Positions 1-11,420 are shown, numbered from the stretch's first letter. The stretch: 64,000 nucleotides of DNA from Capronia americana (GCA_016110215.1 JADWQD010000012.1:310001-374000), one strand, 5' to 3'. Program-made: numbers and translations. The notes: a model not told the origin generated them from the sequence alone.

Positions 1-418
1 GTGAAGCAAATTAGCTGGACTAGGTTTGATTGGGAGCCAACAAAGTCTTCCGCTGATGGGTCAAGAAGAAAACGGAAGGAGGTTGTGCGGTGGCACATCT
101 TTCCAAAGATATGAATGTACGAGCGGCTTAGGTATATGATGGCAGCTACATTCTTGAGAAGGGCAACGATAGATGCAGGAGTCGGACACGGTACGAGTTA
201 TTTGGGGGGCGGGAATAGCACGGTGGAGTATTCTACCACCAAGGCCCTACGGCGGATCATTTCAGCTGCGCAGCTCAACACGTCAAGCCGGTTGATCTAT
301 TCGCCTGGCATGTCCTGTCGCAGCAGCTCTTTACATTCTAGCAAGTTGCGACCTTCAGAGATCCTGGACTCAAGCGCAGCCGTTCTCTTGCGATCCTGTC
401 TGCCGGTGTAATTTAAAG
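1..418. other. Upstream region of VMA6; no gene seen
   Basis: This stretch precedes the VMA6 start codon and presumably contains its promoter and leader. A 98-codon open frame at 115-411 shows no domain or codon-use signal and I leave it out. No repeat or RNA gene is visible. Confidence 0.5.
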
Positions 419-1671
419 ATGGAAGGTAGGTATCTATGTCCCGATGAGGATCCCCAGACTGAACTTTCCAGGCCTACTGTTCAACGTGAATGGCGGCTAC
501 CTAGAGGGCATAGTTCGTGGTTACCGCAATACCTTACTGACGAGCACGAATTATGGCAATGTACGTCTCGACGATAAACACAATCCAGACCATGTGACTG
601 ACGCAGCCCAGCTTACACAATGCGAAACGATTGACGATGTCAAGACGCAGCTGGGTCCTGCATATGGCGATACGCTTGCGAACCTGCCTCCCAATCCCTC
701 AACGTCGGCCCTTGCGAATAAGACGACGGAGAAGCTCGTGGCAGACTTCCGATATCTTCAAGGCCAAGCGACGGGCTCTTTATCAAAATTTATGGAATAC
801 CTCACCTACTCGTACATGATTGACAACGTGGCGTTGCTCATTACTGGAACTCTGCACGAAAGAGACACGAAGGAGTTACTGGAGAGATGCCATCCACTGG
901 GTTGGTTTGAGACGATGCCGGTCCTGTGTGTCGCAACCAACATCGAGGAGCTGTACAACTCAGTGCTCATCGAGACTCCGCTGGCTCCCTATTTCAAGGG
1001 AAGCTTGAGCCACCAGGACTTGGATGAGCTCAATATCGAAATTGTCCGGAACACCTTGTACAAGAACTATTTGGAAGATTTCCACAACTTCGTCAACACA
1101 GATCCTGAGATGGCTATGACACCGACCGGAGAGGTCATGTCGGAGATTTTGCAATTCGAGGCAGATCGACGAGCCATCAACATCACTATCAACTCGTTCG
1201 GCACAGAGCTCACTAAAGAGCAGCGGAGGAAGCTCTACCCCGAGTTCGGCAAGCTATACCCGGAAGGCATGCTGATGCTATCCAGAGCCGATGATCTCGA
1301 AGGCGTTGGGCTTGCCGTGAGCGGCATTGCTGACTACAAGCGGTTCTTCGACGAAGTCGGCTTCAACCAGAGTAGCGGTGTTGGTGGCGGCAACATGGCC
1401 GGAGGCATGGGTGGTGAGTCGAAGTCACTCGAGGACATGTTCTACCAAAAGGAGATGGAACTGTCGAAAATGGTGTTTACCCGGCAGTTTACCCATGCCG
1501 TTATCTATGCCTGGGTCAAGTTGAGAGAACAGGTCAGTCCGAACCTTCTGGATCGGCATGAAGTCATTGCAGCTAATTCCCTCGCAGGAAATCAGGAACA
1601 TCACGTGGATTGCGGAATGCATTGCCCAGAACCAGAAAGAGAGGATAGGGAACTACATCAGTGTTTTCTAA
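419..1671 (+). CDS. VMA6: V-type proton ATPase subunit d (Vma6), V0 sector
   Basis: The model is join(419..425, 472..560, 612..1532, 1588..1671) and gives 366 aa, the usual length of the family. Subunit d is the non-membrane V0 subunit that links the proteolipid ring to the central rotor stalk of the vacuolar/Golgi proton pump. The N-terminus MEGLLFNVNGGY and the following VRGYR..LLTSTNY segment are diagnostic; they appear only when a 46-nt first intron is removed after the seventh coding base. The 51-nt second intron has a TGACTGAC branch point. Removal of the last intron gives the conserved C-terminal stretch on ECIAQ..KERI..YISVF. An unspliced reading would add about 37 unrelated residues at the C-terminus. 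The first coding exon is only 7 nt long. Confidence 0.95.
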
Positions 1672-2144
1672 CGTGGCTGCCTAGGTGTACACTACATGCG
1701 CGGCGTTTTGGAAGACAGGACCGAACCATAGTATCGTGCACCAATCCCATCCCGGCCAAACAAGGCTGCAAATACAGCGAACTTTAATCACTGCACAGAC
1801 TCGAACCCGTTGTGGTCTTCCTATCAGCTTCGCGACCACAGCCTTTTTGAATACCGCTTTTGAGAAATTTCCACAAGGAGACTGTCAGACCCACAGGAAT
1901 ACACCAAGAGAGTTTGGTACCAATGCCATGACAAGTTTATTGAAAACAGGTCAAAGTGTGGATGAGGACCTGAATGAACGTTAAACCCAACTCATCAGAG
2001 GTATATCTTGCAGCGTCTCTCCTCTCTGTCGTTTTGCCCGTGGACATGGACGTGAACGTGAACTCGTGACTCTGTGATTGCCCTACGATTACCATCACTG
2101 TCGCCGTTACCACAGACACTTTTACGGCAGCGTCCTCTACCACA
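1672..2144. other. Intergenic: VMA6 3' end and promoter of the next gene
   Basis: I see no supportable gene here. The stretch should hold the VMA6 polyadenylation region and the leader of the gene that starts at 2145. Confidence 0.4.
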
Positions 2145-3521
2145 ATGCCTCTTCTGAAACTCAAACTCGATGTCTGCGCGCCACCTACCCCTAGCACCAC
2201 GCCCTCTGCAACGACAACACCTCTATCATCCTCCCCACCCAGCAATCTGCAACATGCTGCCGACAAGACCCCCAGGTATAAGATCCTATACCGCACAAAC
2301 GGAGGGACACTCCTCAACGAAGATGTCTCCAGCGACGCTCGCCTCACAGCGATATACGCCCACAACGCGCTCCCCTCGCAACGGGTGTACACCTACGCGA
2401 GGGCGAGGGTGGGGCCCTCACCGACGAAGTCGTCGACAACCAGTGCCATCACGCCAACGGACACCACGACGATGGGCCCGCCTCCTCTGCCCTATCGCCC
2501 GAACCAACCCCCCAGCTACGTCCGCGCGGGAACTAGCCTTGACCAATGGGCCGGTGAGCGGGCCCTTGCCGAACGTCTCGACAAGGCACGCCATGTCGCG
2601 CGTCTGCAAACCAAGCAGGCCCGCAAGGTGGGTGGTATGGTCATCGCGTTGGAGGCCCGGCTTGAGGACAAGGCGCGCCAGGCGGGCTTGAAGCTTGATT
2701 TCAGGACGGGCGCCTTTTTGGCCGAGGAGGGCAAGAAGAAGACGCCGTGCGGGTGGAAGAAGGTGGTTCCTGCTTCGATGATGAGTCCGATGAGTCCGGC
2801 GAGTCCGGCAGCAGCAGCAGTACCCAGTCTGACGTGTCGGGAGGAATTGGGCGTGGAGGAGAGGCCAGCAAAGCGTGTGAGACTCACGCTGAGGCTGGGT
2901 GGAAAGCAGACCCCGCCGGTAACGCCAACGGCTACGCTAACGCCAGCGTCACCGCCCGTCTCAACGAGGTGGAATTCGACGGCGCCAGAGCCAGCGCCGG
3001 AACCACGTCCAAACCGGAAGATAATCCTCGTTCTGTCGTCAGAGTCTCCCTCGCCGACGACACGAATGCGGGCGTTGACGCCGATGTTTCCACCACCACC
3101 TCCACCCGCGCCGTCGTCGTCATCGTCGACTCGAGGGCGAGACTCGATGTCAGACGCAGAGTCAGAGGCAGTCACAGACTCCGAATCAGAGTCCGAGTCC
3201 GAGTCAACGTGCAACTTCAAACGCCCATTACCTCCAATGCCCCTGCACGCTAGACTGGGCGAGCCGCCGCGGCCGCCGGGGTCGGAGAAAGCGTTACGCG
3301 CGGCCTATGTGCGCGCCTTCGACGCCTGGGATAGGGCCATGTGTAGGGATATACCCGGGTATGCTGCGGACGTGGGGAAGAGGGCGTGGTTTATGGGGCG
3401 CTTGGACGGGCCGAAGAGATCGTTTGATGTGGAGACGAAGAAGGGGGAGAAGGACATTATGCGGAGTGGTAAGATGAGGATGATGAAGAGGAAGAGAGAC
3501 GAAGATGGAGACGGAGATTAA
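2145..3521 (+). CDS. Hypothetical low-complexity protein, 458 aa
   Basis: This is a single long open frame of 458 codons with fungal-like coding content. I recognise no family. Residues 1-110 carry a possible folded segment (KYKILYRTNGGTLLNED-like), followed by Pro/Ser/Thr-rich stretches, a basic central region, and acidic serine runs near residues 340-355 (Asp/Ser/Glu repeats). A conserved-looking block near residues 370-430 contains AFDAWDRA and RAWFMGRLDG. The composition suggests an intrinsically disordered nuclear or cytosolic protein, but that is inference. The last codons run into a 24-bp minisatellite, and the stop codon lies inside the first repeat unit. No signal peptide or membrane segment is seen. 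The first in-frame ATG was taken. Confidence 0.6.
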   Translation: MPLLKLKLDVCAPPTPSTTPSATTTPLSSSPPSNLQHAADKTPRYKILYRTNGGTLLNEDVSSDARLTAIYAHNALPSQRVYTYARARVGPSPTKSSTTSAITPTDTTTMGPPPLPYRPNQPPSYVRAGTSLDQWAGERALAERLDKARHVARLQTKQARKVGGMVIALEARLEDKARQAGLKLDFRTGAFLAEEGKKKTPCGWKKVVPASMMSPMSPASPAAAAVPSLTCREELGVEERPAKRVRLTLRLGGKQTPPVTPTATLTPASPPVSTRWNSTAPEPAPEPRPNRKIILVLSSESPSPTTRMRALTPMFPPPPPPAPSSSSSTRGRDSMSDAESEAVTDSESESESESTCNFKRPLPPMPLHARLGEPPRPPGSEKALRAAYVRAFDAWDRAMCRDIPGYAADVGKRAWFMGRLDGPKRSFDVETKKGEKDIMRSGKMRMMKRKRDEDGDGD

Positions 3522-3594
3522 GATAGAGATGGAGATGGAGATTAAGATAGAGATGGAGATGGAGATTAAGATAGAGATGGAGATGGAGATGGAG
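3512..3594 (+). repeat. 24-bp minisatellite at the 3' end of the hypothetical gene
   Basis: About three copies of a 24-bp unit of the form GAGATTAAGATA + GAGATGGAGATG follow one another. Each unit supplies an in-frame TAA to the upstream gene, so copy-number change would not alter that protein. In another frame the array encodes a MEIKIEME-type repeat. Confidence 0.85.
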
Positions 3595-4087
3595 GGTACG
3601 TGTGAGGATATACTTGAGGAGGAATTAGAAACAAACGTACTGTACAATTACAGGGATCCGGGGGCGTGCAACTCTGGGGAAGGGAATATCCATATTGATC
3701 CCCGGATTGATGAATGGGATATGTATATATCTCGTAGAAGAGAGGTGCTTAAACATAGTAGGCTGGTCGTTTGGTATGCTTGATGCTAAATATGCTTGAT
3801 GCTCGACGCTGCATGCTCGATATGAAGCGTCATCGTGAGAATTCACATACATCTTCACATCTCCTGCAGGCTTGTTCTGGTAAAGACATTGAAGAATACC
3901 ATCTGTAGAGTGACGCCGAGAGACATGCATTGCATTGCTTGAACGCATTTGAGTAACGCTACAGACATATACATTTTACACGCTTGACCATGTGGCATCG
4001 AGTACGCTACAGACATACACCATTTCGCACGCTCGACCACATCGAGTACATACATACTCTACAGCTACACTTCTTGCACTCTCTCCA
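3522..4087. other. Intergenic between convergent genes
   Basis: No gene is supported. The region contains the rest of the 24-bp array, short repeats on TATGCTTGATGCT near 3775-3810 and the diverged 45-bp duplication listed separately. Confidence 0.4.
3958..4049. repeat. Diverged tandem duplication of about 45 bp
   Basis: Two adjacent copies (3958-4005 and 4006-4049) both begin GCTACAGACATA and both end CATCGAGTAC, with scattered differences and a 4-nt length difference. The pair lies just past the 3' end of the Zn2Cys6 gene. Confidence 0.7.
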
Positions 4088-6148
4088 TCATCCCTCCCAG
4101 GTGATCTGTTCGAAATATTCGCCCTGGTACCGTCGAGTCCCTGGCGCTAATCTTTCATTGTCCGATATACTCGGGATGATCGTGCCGGGGGGATGATTCT
4201 CCCCCGTGTTCCTGACGAAGGTATATCTGATGACGCATTTCCGTCCGGGCAGGAATTTAATATCCATTAGCTTGAAGGTTACACTTACACCGTTGGGCCC
4301 GGGAGGGAGACTGTTGCTGTCGCTGAATGCGGTGCCGGGAGGAATTAGCTCTGCGACTGGCGGGCATGGATCGCCGGGGGTACGAGTCGTCTGCACGTCG
4401 CCCGTGACCATGTCCATGTCGAGCCGGACGTCTAGTTGGTCTTGCATCTGCGCTGCTATCTCGCGTAGCTCGAGGATCCGGTCGACCAGTTTCGCAGCGA
4501 GGTTGGAGTCCCACAGTCCTTCGCGCCGGTTGCACCTGCGGAGGAGGGAAAGGGCCTTGTCGCGCACAACGGTGTCTGAAGCCCGGGAGGCGATGAGGAA
4601 GAGAGTGGGGACAATGCCGAGGGCGAGAGAAAAGGTCGGTCTCACCACCTGAACCACTGAGGCTGGTGTCGGATCCAGAGGCGACCTCGAAGGTGATGAT
4701 GTCTTGTCCATGGGGCTGACATAGGTGGATGTACTTTGAATGAACTCCTCGGCTGCGTCCAGGGCTGCCCAGAAATCGGGAACGTGGTCATTGAACGCGG
4801 CTTCATCGTTTTGCTCGATGCGGGCGACAAACGCGGTCATTAAAGAGTAATAGACTCTGAGGATGAGGAAGGCAGGACTTCGCAATGGGCGGGTGGTCTG
4901 CTCTCCCGGTGGTGAAGATGCGGGAGATGAGCTAGAGCGCGTGGACTCTGGGGTTTCCCGGGAGAACTCGTTCGACTCGGAAGATGAGAAAAGCTCGAAT
5001 GCGCACTTCCATTTGTCGAACTGCATTTTGATAGTATAGAACTCGCTTATCAGGGACATAGCAACGTCGGCTGGGATGGGACCCTGATTACCCAGATTAT
5101 CGGCCTTGTCGGCGTACTCGACGAATTCTCCAAGTAGGATCTCCATGTGCAACAAGGCGTGCTCGTGTGAGGTGAACTGTGGCGGCATGGGGATCATCGT
5201 CTTGGTGTAATGTATCTCTGGTTTGGTTCCGGGCCAGTTGGGGTCCCCTAGCTCAAGGATCTGCCGGCCCAGGGCGATGAAGAAGCGCGTTAGAACCTCT
5301 CGGGGAATACGTGTCCGCAGGGTGTTGCTTTGTTCTTCGGCGAGGATCTTGATTCCGGAGACAGCATGATTACAGGCCTCGTGGTATTGCCCCTGCAAAC
5401 TCTCAAAGGTAGAGAACAAGGCACAGGTCACCAGGGCGTACTCGAACGTCTGGTCCGGATTCGACTGGTTGTAGCGAACGACTTGTCGCATGGCCCTGCC
5501 GTAGTGGTCTAGTGCGAAGTCGACGGTCTTCATTGGCGAGTAATGGTCGACGCCGGAGTAGTGCTCATGCATGCTACTCAGAGCAATAAGCGCGTGTCGG
5601 ACCGAGGGCTCTTGCCGCGCCAAGGGGAGAATATGTGACATCCAGAAATCTGTACGAAAGGCCCCCGCCAGTTCCAAGGCGGTTCGGTCTTGGAAGTAGC
5701 TCAATGCCCTGCGCGCTGGCCAATCGAGATCGGGATACTCAGATAAGGCAGGATCCGGATTATGCGGAGTGTAGACGACGAATCTGACGGGTTCGGTATG
5801 GCCAGACCCCGGACTGCTCGCATATCCTTCACACACCTTGCCAGCTTTGACGCAGCGATTGCACGAGCTGGACTGGTGTTAGCATCCAAGAACTGTACCC
5901 GGGATAGGTGGGCTCTGGCAGTTCCGCTAAGCCGGCACAAGTGGTGGGGATACTCACGGCCGTCCTTCATCACACTTGACCCTGCGGCGCCTATTGGACT
6001 TCGCGTTAGAAGGTACGAGAGATGTAGGATTGCCTGGAAGCGTTGATCGAGGCTCAACATACTTGCAAGTCAAACAACCTGTGCGGACTTTGGTTTTCCC
6101 TATTCGAATCATTGTTGTGATGCTGCGCGTGGCCCTGATCGTTTTCAA
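4088..6148 (-). CDS. Zn2Cys6 transcription factor with fungal-specific TF domain, 632 aa
   Basis: The model is complement(join(4088..5867, 5958..5990, 6063..6148)). The binuclear zinc cluster is assembled only after splicing. It reads C25-x2-C28-x6-C35-x6-C42-x2-C45-x6-C52 with the basic RRRVKCDEGRP loop encoded by a 33-nt exon. Two introns (72 and 90 nt) interrupt the finger. The long third exon carries a Fungal_trans_2-like regulatory domain (HALIALSSMHEHY, then a helical region), a serine-rich linker around residues 290-315, and a C-terminal tail. The protein should act in the nucleus on CGG-type half sites. Its start is 1.06 kb from the divergent RTA1-family gene, so it may regulate that neighbour; this is inference. 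An alternative start exists at the second Met (residue 13). Confidence 0.88.
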
Positions 6149-7209
6149 TAATTGCCCTGCAATTTGTGCATCACTTGTGTTCTTCGAAACATTCCCAAGC
6201 TGGCATCAGCAATATTATTATATTGTCTACGCCGTCGCTGGCCTCTCCAAACACTAGAAATGACACAGCCAAAGGCCTTGAGGTCTTTGACTACTGCCTG
6301 GAGACTTGGGGTCCGAAAGAGTCAATCCCTGTTGGGGATCATAACCAATGCCCCTGGCTGAGAACCATGCTGTAACGCCTGTGGTCCGGCTGTGCCTGGC
6401 AGGATTGCGCACCGCTGGGCGTGGATGTGGGATCTGTGAACGGGAACAGAAATCCGAAGAATAAGAATACGAAGACCACAAGCAGGGACGATGTCGGATC
6501 CAGGCACTCAACACACCCTGGACAAGGCCTCCCGCAGTAACTGAGCGCGGTTAGAGGATACGAGGAGAAAAGCAAATGGTCTGACAGCGAGATTAGTCTG
6601 GTGCAGGGCAGCGGAGGCTCCTATCGATGCGCGAGATGCTGTCAGACCAGCACATGTTTCGTATCACACCAACCCAAAAGGCGCAAGCAAGCTCCGTCTA
6701 AGCCTTCGCGACGTCAAATCAAGCCATCTCAAACTCTCTTAACACAGGATGCCTGAGGGAGCCGTCGTTTAAGCTAGCCTGTTCGTGATTCTACAAGACG
6801 CACACTTAGGACTACTTCCGCAAGTCAATCGTCTGAAACAGTCAATCAATTTCAACACACAGCCTCGTAAGTTGAGCCGCTACATTGCTGGACGCTAATT
6901 GCCCAGGCAGCACTATTTTGAGCACTCAGTATCATGATCTCAATTGACTCCGGAGTAGGTGAGTTGGCAAGTCTATATATTAAGTGAAGGGCCGGGGACT
7001 TCTTCATATGCTACTAACTCACCGACCGAGTACTTTTTGCCTTCTACTGGATCTTTCAATCGTTCTATAACTACGGTCTTGAGCAGCGCGAAATAGGCTT
7101 CCACCTCCAGATCTCTTTCTCCTTCTCGTTATCAATTTGAATACTCAGCTGCTGTACATACTGCCGAGTCGAGCCCCTACCTACAGAACCCACACCCACT
7201 CCTCCAACA
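6149..7209. promoter_or_regulatory. Shared divergent promoter region (Zn2Cys6 regulator / RTA1-family gene)
   Basis: This 1.06-kb stretch separates two divergently transcribed genes. Short open frames at 6254-6575 lack any recognisable family. A TATA-like CTATATATTAAG lies near 6973, about 230 nt upstream of the RTA1-family start. Confidence 0.5.
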
Positions 7210-8322
7210 ATGCCCAAGATTGTATGCCACGCCGGCAATGGCCCCGACGACGTCTGGGCGTATTGCCCTTCCTTCGGCGCCGCCCTCGCCTTCGCAGTCC
7301 TGTTTGGGCTCACGACATGCACGCACATCGTCCAGGCGGTCATTTACCGCAAGCCCTTCGCCATGGTGCTTATCATGGGCGGGCTCTGGGAACTGGGCGG
7401 ATACGTTGCTCGGATCCTGTCCATCGAGAACCAGCTCAGCAGCGGCATCTATACGGCGCAGCTGCTGTTGATCTTGCTCGCCCCGCTCTGGATCAACGCC
7501 TACATCTACATGCTTCTCGGACGGATGATCCACTTCTTCCTCCCCAAGGGTGAGGACCGGGTGTTCAAGATCCGCGCCCGGTCCATCACGCGCATGTTCG
7601 TCCTCTTCGACATCACGGCCTTCATCGTCCAAGCCGCGGGTGGGACTATGACGGGGCCGGGCGCGAGTCCGTCGGTGCAGAAGACCGGTCTGAACATCTA
7701 CACGGGCGGCGTGGGCTTGCAGTTGTTCTTCCTCGTCATCTTCGTCGTCCTGACTGCGGGCTTCCAAAGGAAAATCAAGGGCTTGAAAAGCCCGGTCGGG
7801 AAGACGACGGAGTGGCCCATGGACGAAGAGGCGCAGTATCGGCCGCCTTTCTCATCATTGTTGAATCATCATCCTCATCCCGCGCGGTCTTCCTTTCGGG
7901 TCGACTCTCCGACGGCGGCGTCATCTTCTACGCCAGACCTCAATTTGACGACTCCGCTCCTGCGTCTGCTCTACTTCACCCTCGCGCTCATCATCATTCG
8001 AAACATCTTCCGCCTCGTGGAGTTCGGCACGGGCGTTGACTCTCCCACCGTCGAGCACGAATGGTTCGCCTACGTCTTTGACGCGGTGCCCATGTTCTTC
8101 GCCCTACTTGTGCTGAACGTTTTCTACCCCGGGAAATACCTGCAGGGCGACCGGAGCGACTTCTCAGCAGAGGACAAGGAGAGGAAAGCGATGAAAAAGG
8201 AAATGAAGCAACAGAAGAAGGACGAGAAGTTGGAGAGGAGAGCAGCCAAGAAGATGAAGAAGGCTGGAGCCAGTGGACCGCAGTACGAAGTGTTGAACCG
8301 GGTATCATCTCCTCTCCCGTAG
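7210..8322 (+). CDS. RTA1-family (lipid-translocating exporter-like) membrane protein
   Basis: This is a 370-aa single-exon gene. The family is fungal-specific, with seven membrane spans, and includes RTA1 and RSB1, which are linked to resistance to 7-aminocholesterol and to sphingoid-base release. Visible signatures are an N-terminal YCPSFGAALAF span, the GGLWELGGYVAR motif, LLLILLAPLWINAYIYMLLGRMI, the third-loop FDITAFIVQAAGG, and QLFFLVIFVVL. A cytosolic loop near residues 200-245 is followed by two more spans and a lysine-rich C-terminal tail (KEMKQQKKDEK). The substrate cannot be read from the sequence. Divergence from the Zn2Cys6 gene suggests co-regulation. Confidence 0.9.
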   Translation: MPKIVCHAGNGPDDVWAYCPSFGAALAFAVLFGLTTCTHIVQAVIYRKPFAMVLIMGGLWELGGYVARILSIENQLSSGIYTAQLLLILLAPLWINAYIYMLLGRMIHFFLPKGEDRVFKIRARSITRMFVLFDITAFIVQAAGGTMTGPGASPSVQKTGLNIYTGGVGLQLFFLVIFVVLTAGFQRKIKGLKSPVGKTTEWPMDEEAQYRPPFSSLLNHHPHPARSSFRVDSPTAASSSTPDLNLTTPLLRLLYFTLALIIIRNIFRLVEFGTGVDSPTVEHEWFAYVFDAVPMFFALLVLNVFYPGKYLQGDRSDFSAEDKERKAMKKEMKQQKKDEKLERRAAKKMKKAGASGPQYEVLNRVSSPLP

Positions 8323-9400
8323 GAGATGTGTCTTGGGGTTATAGAGCCCCCATGCTGTGAGACGGGCGGCTGGAATTCAAGGCTTTCTATGCGTTTTAAG
8401 CGACGCGTGAACGTTGGGCATGTACAGGACGGGACAGGGAAGCAGTATCAGGATTCATGCCATCTTTCCTTGAAACGATCGATTTGTTTTCTTGAAACCG
8501 TCTTGCCCGATCTCCGGATTGCCCTCACATAGCTGAATCTCGCGCGAAGGTTTGAGTGGACATATTGCTCGAGAGTGTTGTGCTCACCGACAGCGAAGAC
8601 GACACATAATTAGATGCCCTCTCCGGCCGGCCCGTCTGATCTACCCCTGAGACGTGGGCGGCCTGATCATTTCAGAACGCTTATCACAAGATATGTCGTT
8701 TGAAGTAGCATATTTCGTTGCTTTATGGCGTAGATTGGTAGCAAGACTGCTGCGGTATTGAAAGCTTCGCACATGTTCAGTGGCGCGCGAACGACGCAAT
8801 TAGGCGTATGCAGCGCAAAGGAAATATGGTTCGCTTGCCAGTAACACGAGGTCATAGTGGCGGCGAATGAATTGACAATCGATTGACTTACTAGTAGCGG
8901 TGCACAGTGTTTCTTGAGGTACTGCATTTTGAGATGTGGAAGCTATTTCCTCTCTCTGAGCTCAGTATGGAGCCCTCCCAGATAAGATCCGGCAAGACGT
9001 AATCAACCGCTACATTGCCGGATTTCTTGCATGCTACGCATCTTCCTTGAGCCTCTTCACATTTTGAAAATGACCGCCCTTTCTTACGAAAGTATGCATC
9101 CGCCACCAAAGACCTTTCCAGCACTTGGTTCAAGGCATCTTGGTGAGTTTTGGCGTGTTTTACTTGGTGTATGATGAAAATCCCGGATGTCGCGATATGG
9201 AGTGAGGTCCGAGAATTAGCTTGTGAAAATTCGAGATCCGAGGTGACAACAATGCCACACAATGCCATATAAGAACGAGAGATGCATGTGGTTCAAGCAG
9301 CCCTCAGGTCGCAAAATCTGAGAAATCAAGTCCTGCCATTAAGCGATGTGGTCGATGACGGGTCCACTGCCACCAGGGCGATTGATGTTTGGTGTGATCA
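8323..9400. other. Intergenic between RTA1-family gene and PRPP synthetase; no gene seen
   Basis: The stretch holds 3' sequences of both convergent genes. A 125-codon minus-strand open frame at 8891-9268 contains a few cysteines but has no recognisable domain and no splice partners, so I do not call it. Confidence 0.4.
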
Positions 9401-10824
9401 CTAATCATACTGGAATAGCACGCTAATGCTTTCGCCATAGTGGACTCTCCGAATGGCCTGCCCAAGGGCTTGTCAACATCACAAGAAGTATCGGGTATTG
9501 GACGAGTAGGGATGCCACTTACCTCCGCAAAGACATGTCCAACCTCAAGCACTTCAAGCTTAGGGCATCGTTTTGCATGCTCGGACTGATCGACTGTGTT
9601 CGTGACTATCACCTTATCCAGTGCACTTGCATTGATACGCTCAATCGCATCGCCGCTCAAAACACCGTGTGTGACTAAAGCATAGACTTTGCTTGCACCT
9701 TCCTTTTTCAACAATTTCGCCGCTCGGGTGATGGTGTTGCTCGTATCGGCCAGATCGTCGATGATGAAGGCGACCTTTCCAGTAATGTCGCCGACAAGCA
9801 TCATCGTGGCGTTTTGGCGATCCGTAATCTTAGTAGGCCTTCGTTCCTTGTGAATCAGCGCAAACTCAATGCCCAATGCATCCGCTATCGCGGTCGCTCG
9901 TTTGGCGCCGCCAGCATCAGGACTGACGACCACTCCATTCTTGTAGTCTGGAATATTTTGTTGGATGTATTTTTTGAGGAGTGGCCTGCCGTACAGATTG
10001 TCTACAGGAATATCAAAAAAGCCTTGATACTGAGGATCATGCAGGTCCATGGTGATAATGTGGTCAGCCCCAGCACAGGTGAGAAGATCTGCTACCAGTG
10101 TGCCTGCTTGCGCGACCCATTGTCGATAGCCAGGGCGAGGCTTGAAGGTCTCTTGCGGGTCGGCCTTCTGCGGTGGTGGTGGTGGGGCCCAGTCGTGGTT
10201 CACAACGCCATTGGTGGAAGCCGCTGAATCTCCGCGGTTTCTCTGATTTGGGAAGTATTCTTGTCTGGTGATCGAGTGAGAGCTTGAGTCTCGGTAGTGG
10301 CTAAAGCGGGCCTGGTGAGTGGGACTGTTCTCAACTTGATCAAGGTCTGATTTTGAAGCTGCTTTGTGCAGTGGGTGTCCGTTTACAAGACCGTGACTCT
10401 CGTGCTTCTCTGGATGCGGTGTAGGTGGAATGCTGTCGAATGTGTAGCCATTTGTCTCTGTGACAAGTTTACTGCTGAAATTGCCAGCTTTGACCAAAGG
10501 GGCTCCGCTTTTGTTGTATGGAATGTCGGACTGACGGGAGTATGGGAAAAGAGGCAGCACAGCTGTGACTTTCTTCGCGGAAGCAGTCTTGCAAGCTGAG
10601 ATCGCAATGAGAAGCTCGACGAAGTGGTCATTCACTTTCCCTCCACCCGACTGTATGATGTAGATATCTTTTCCACGGACTGATTCGCCTATCTCAACCC
10701 TAGTTTCACCGACCGCAAATTTGGAGAAAAGTGCTTGCCCTGGCGCGATGCCGAGAATTTCGCAAATGGTCTCGGTCAAGGCTGGGTGTGATGAGCCACC
10801 AAAGACGACAATGTTTCTGACCAT
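9401..10824 (-). CDS. Ribose-phosphate pyrophosphokinase (PRPP synthetase) with a long internal insert
   Basis: The model is complement(join(9401..9457, 9523..10824)), 452 aa. The enzyme makes PRPP from ribose 5-phosphate and ATP for nucleotide, His and Trp synthesis. The MVRNIVVFGGSSHP start is typical of fungal paralogs, so an upstream in-frame ATG at 10914 was not used. Other signatures are FPYSRQSD near 93-100, DLHDPQYQGFFDIPVDNLYGRP at 260-281, the flexible-loop KERRPTK at 326-332 and the PRPP loop IIDDLADTSNTIT at 354-366. A 65-nt intron near the end restores the conserved tail RRVHYGESISVLFQ. Residues about 106-235 are an extra, Ser/His/Pro-rich insert of roughly 130 aa absent from bacterial enzymes. 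Similar inserts occur in some yeast Prs subunits. Confidence 0.93.
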
Positions 10825-11420
10825 CTTGTCTGTAGTCAAGGGTTCCGCGAGACTGTGAGGTAGGTGTGAGGCAGGTGTGGGCTGACTGCGCGGGAGGCTC
10901 AAGGGTAGGATCAAACAGGATATACCCGCCCTGTGGTAAAAGCGACAGGGGTCACGTGAGATGGCGACGCCTGTAAGGCTGTGAGGCCAGTGTCACCCAA
11001 CAGTTTTTTGACATGATATGAAACGCAAGTGAAATAGAGAAGAGAGAGAGTCTTGAATGAATGCCAGTGCAGTGACCAGGATGCTCTCGCAGGAAACTTT
11101 TTGGTTCGCCCCACCTTCTGTTTTGAGTCAGACGTCTTCCGAGGTTAAGCAGAGGTTCGATTGGTTGGTTATGCGTGGTTATGCCACTAAATGGCGTCAT
11201 ATCATCCCTAACAATTAAGAGAAAAGGACGCCTGGGTTGGCGATCTGATACTGACAGTCACAGCGCAACAAAGACCGAAAACATTTGTGCGGTATCTGAC
11301 TAGCCGACTGATACGTCCACTTAGAGGCTTCCGCAAGGCGCTGCGTCCACGATTGATGGAACCTGCACGGCGGCCTTGCACTGACGGCCACAACTTTGGG
11401 CAACCACCAAGGAAATCACA
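10825..11420. promoter_or_regulatory. PRPP synthetase promoter region / HUB1 3' region
   Basis: The stretch lies between two co-oriented minus-strand genes. It presumably contains the promoter of the PRPP synthetase gene. No additional gene is seen. Confidence 0.4.

Noticed and set aside
115..411. 98-codon plus-strand open frame before VMA6
   Set aside because: No domain, no splice logic, and it occupies the VMA6 promoter; chance frame.
2516..3253. Long antisense and alternate-frame open frames in the 458-aa gene (234 and 168 codons)
   Set aside because: They arise from biased codon composition (Ser/Asp repeats read in other frames); the plus-strand 458-codon frame is longer and starts with a sensible ATG.
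8891..9268. 125-codon minus-strand open frame with a C-x6-C-x2-C spacing
   Set aside because: Cysteine spacing does not fit a known finger, there are no supporting exons and the frame lies between two convergent genes.
10825..10914. N-terminal extension of the PRPP synthetase from an upstream ATG
   Set aside because: The family starts at MVRNIVV; the extension is Pro/Ser-rich and looks like leader sequence.
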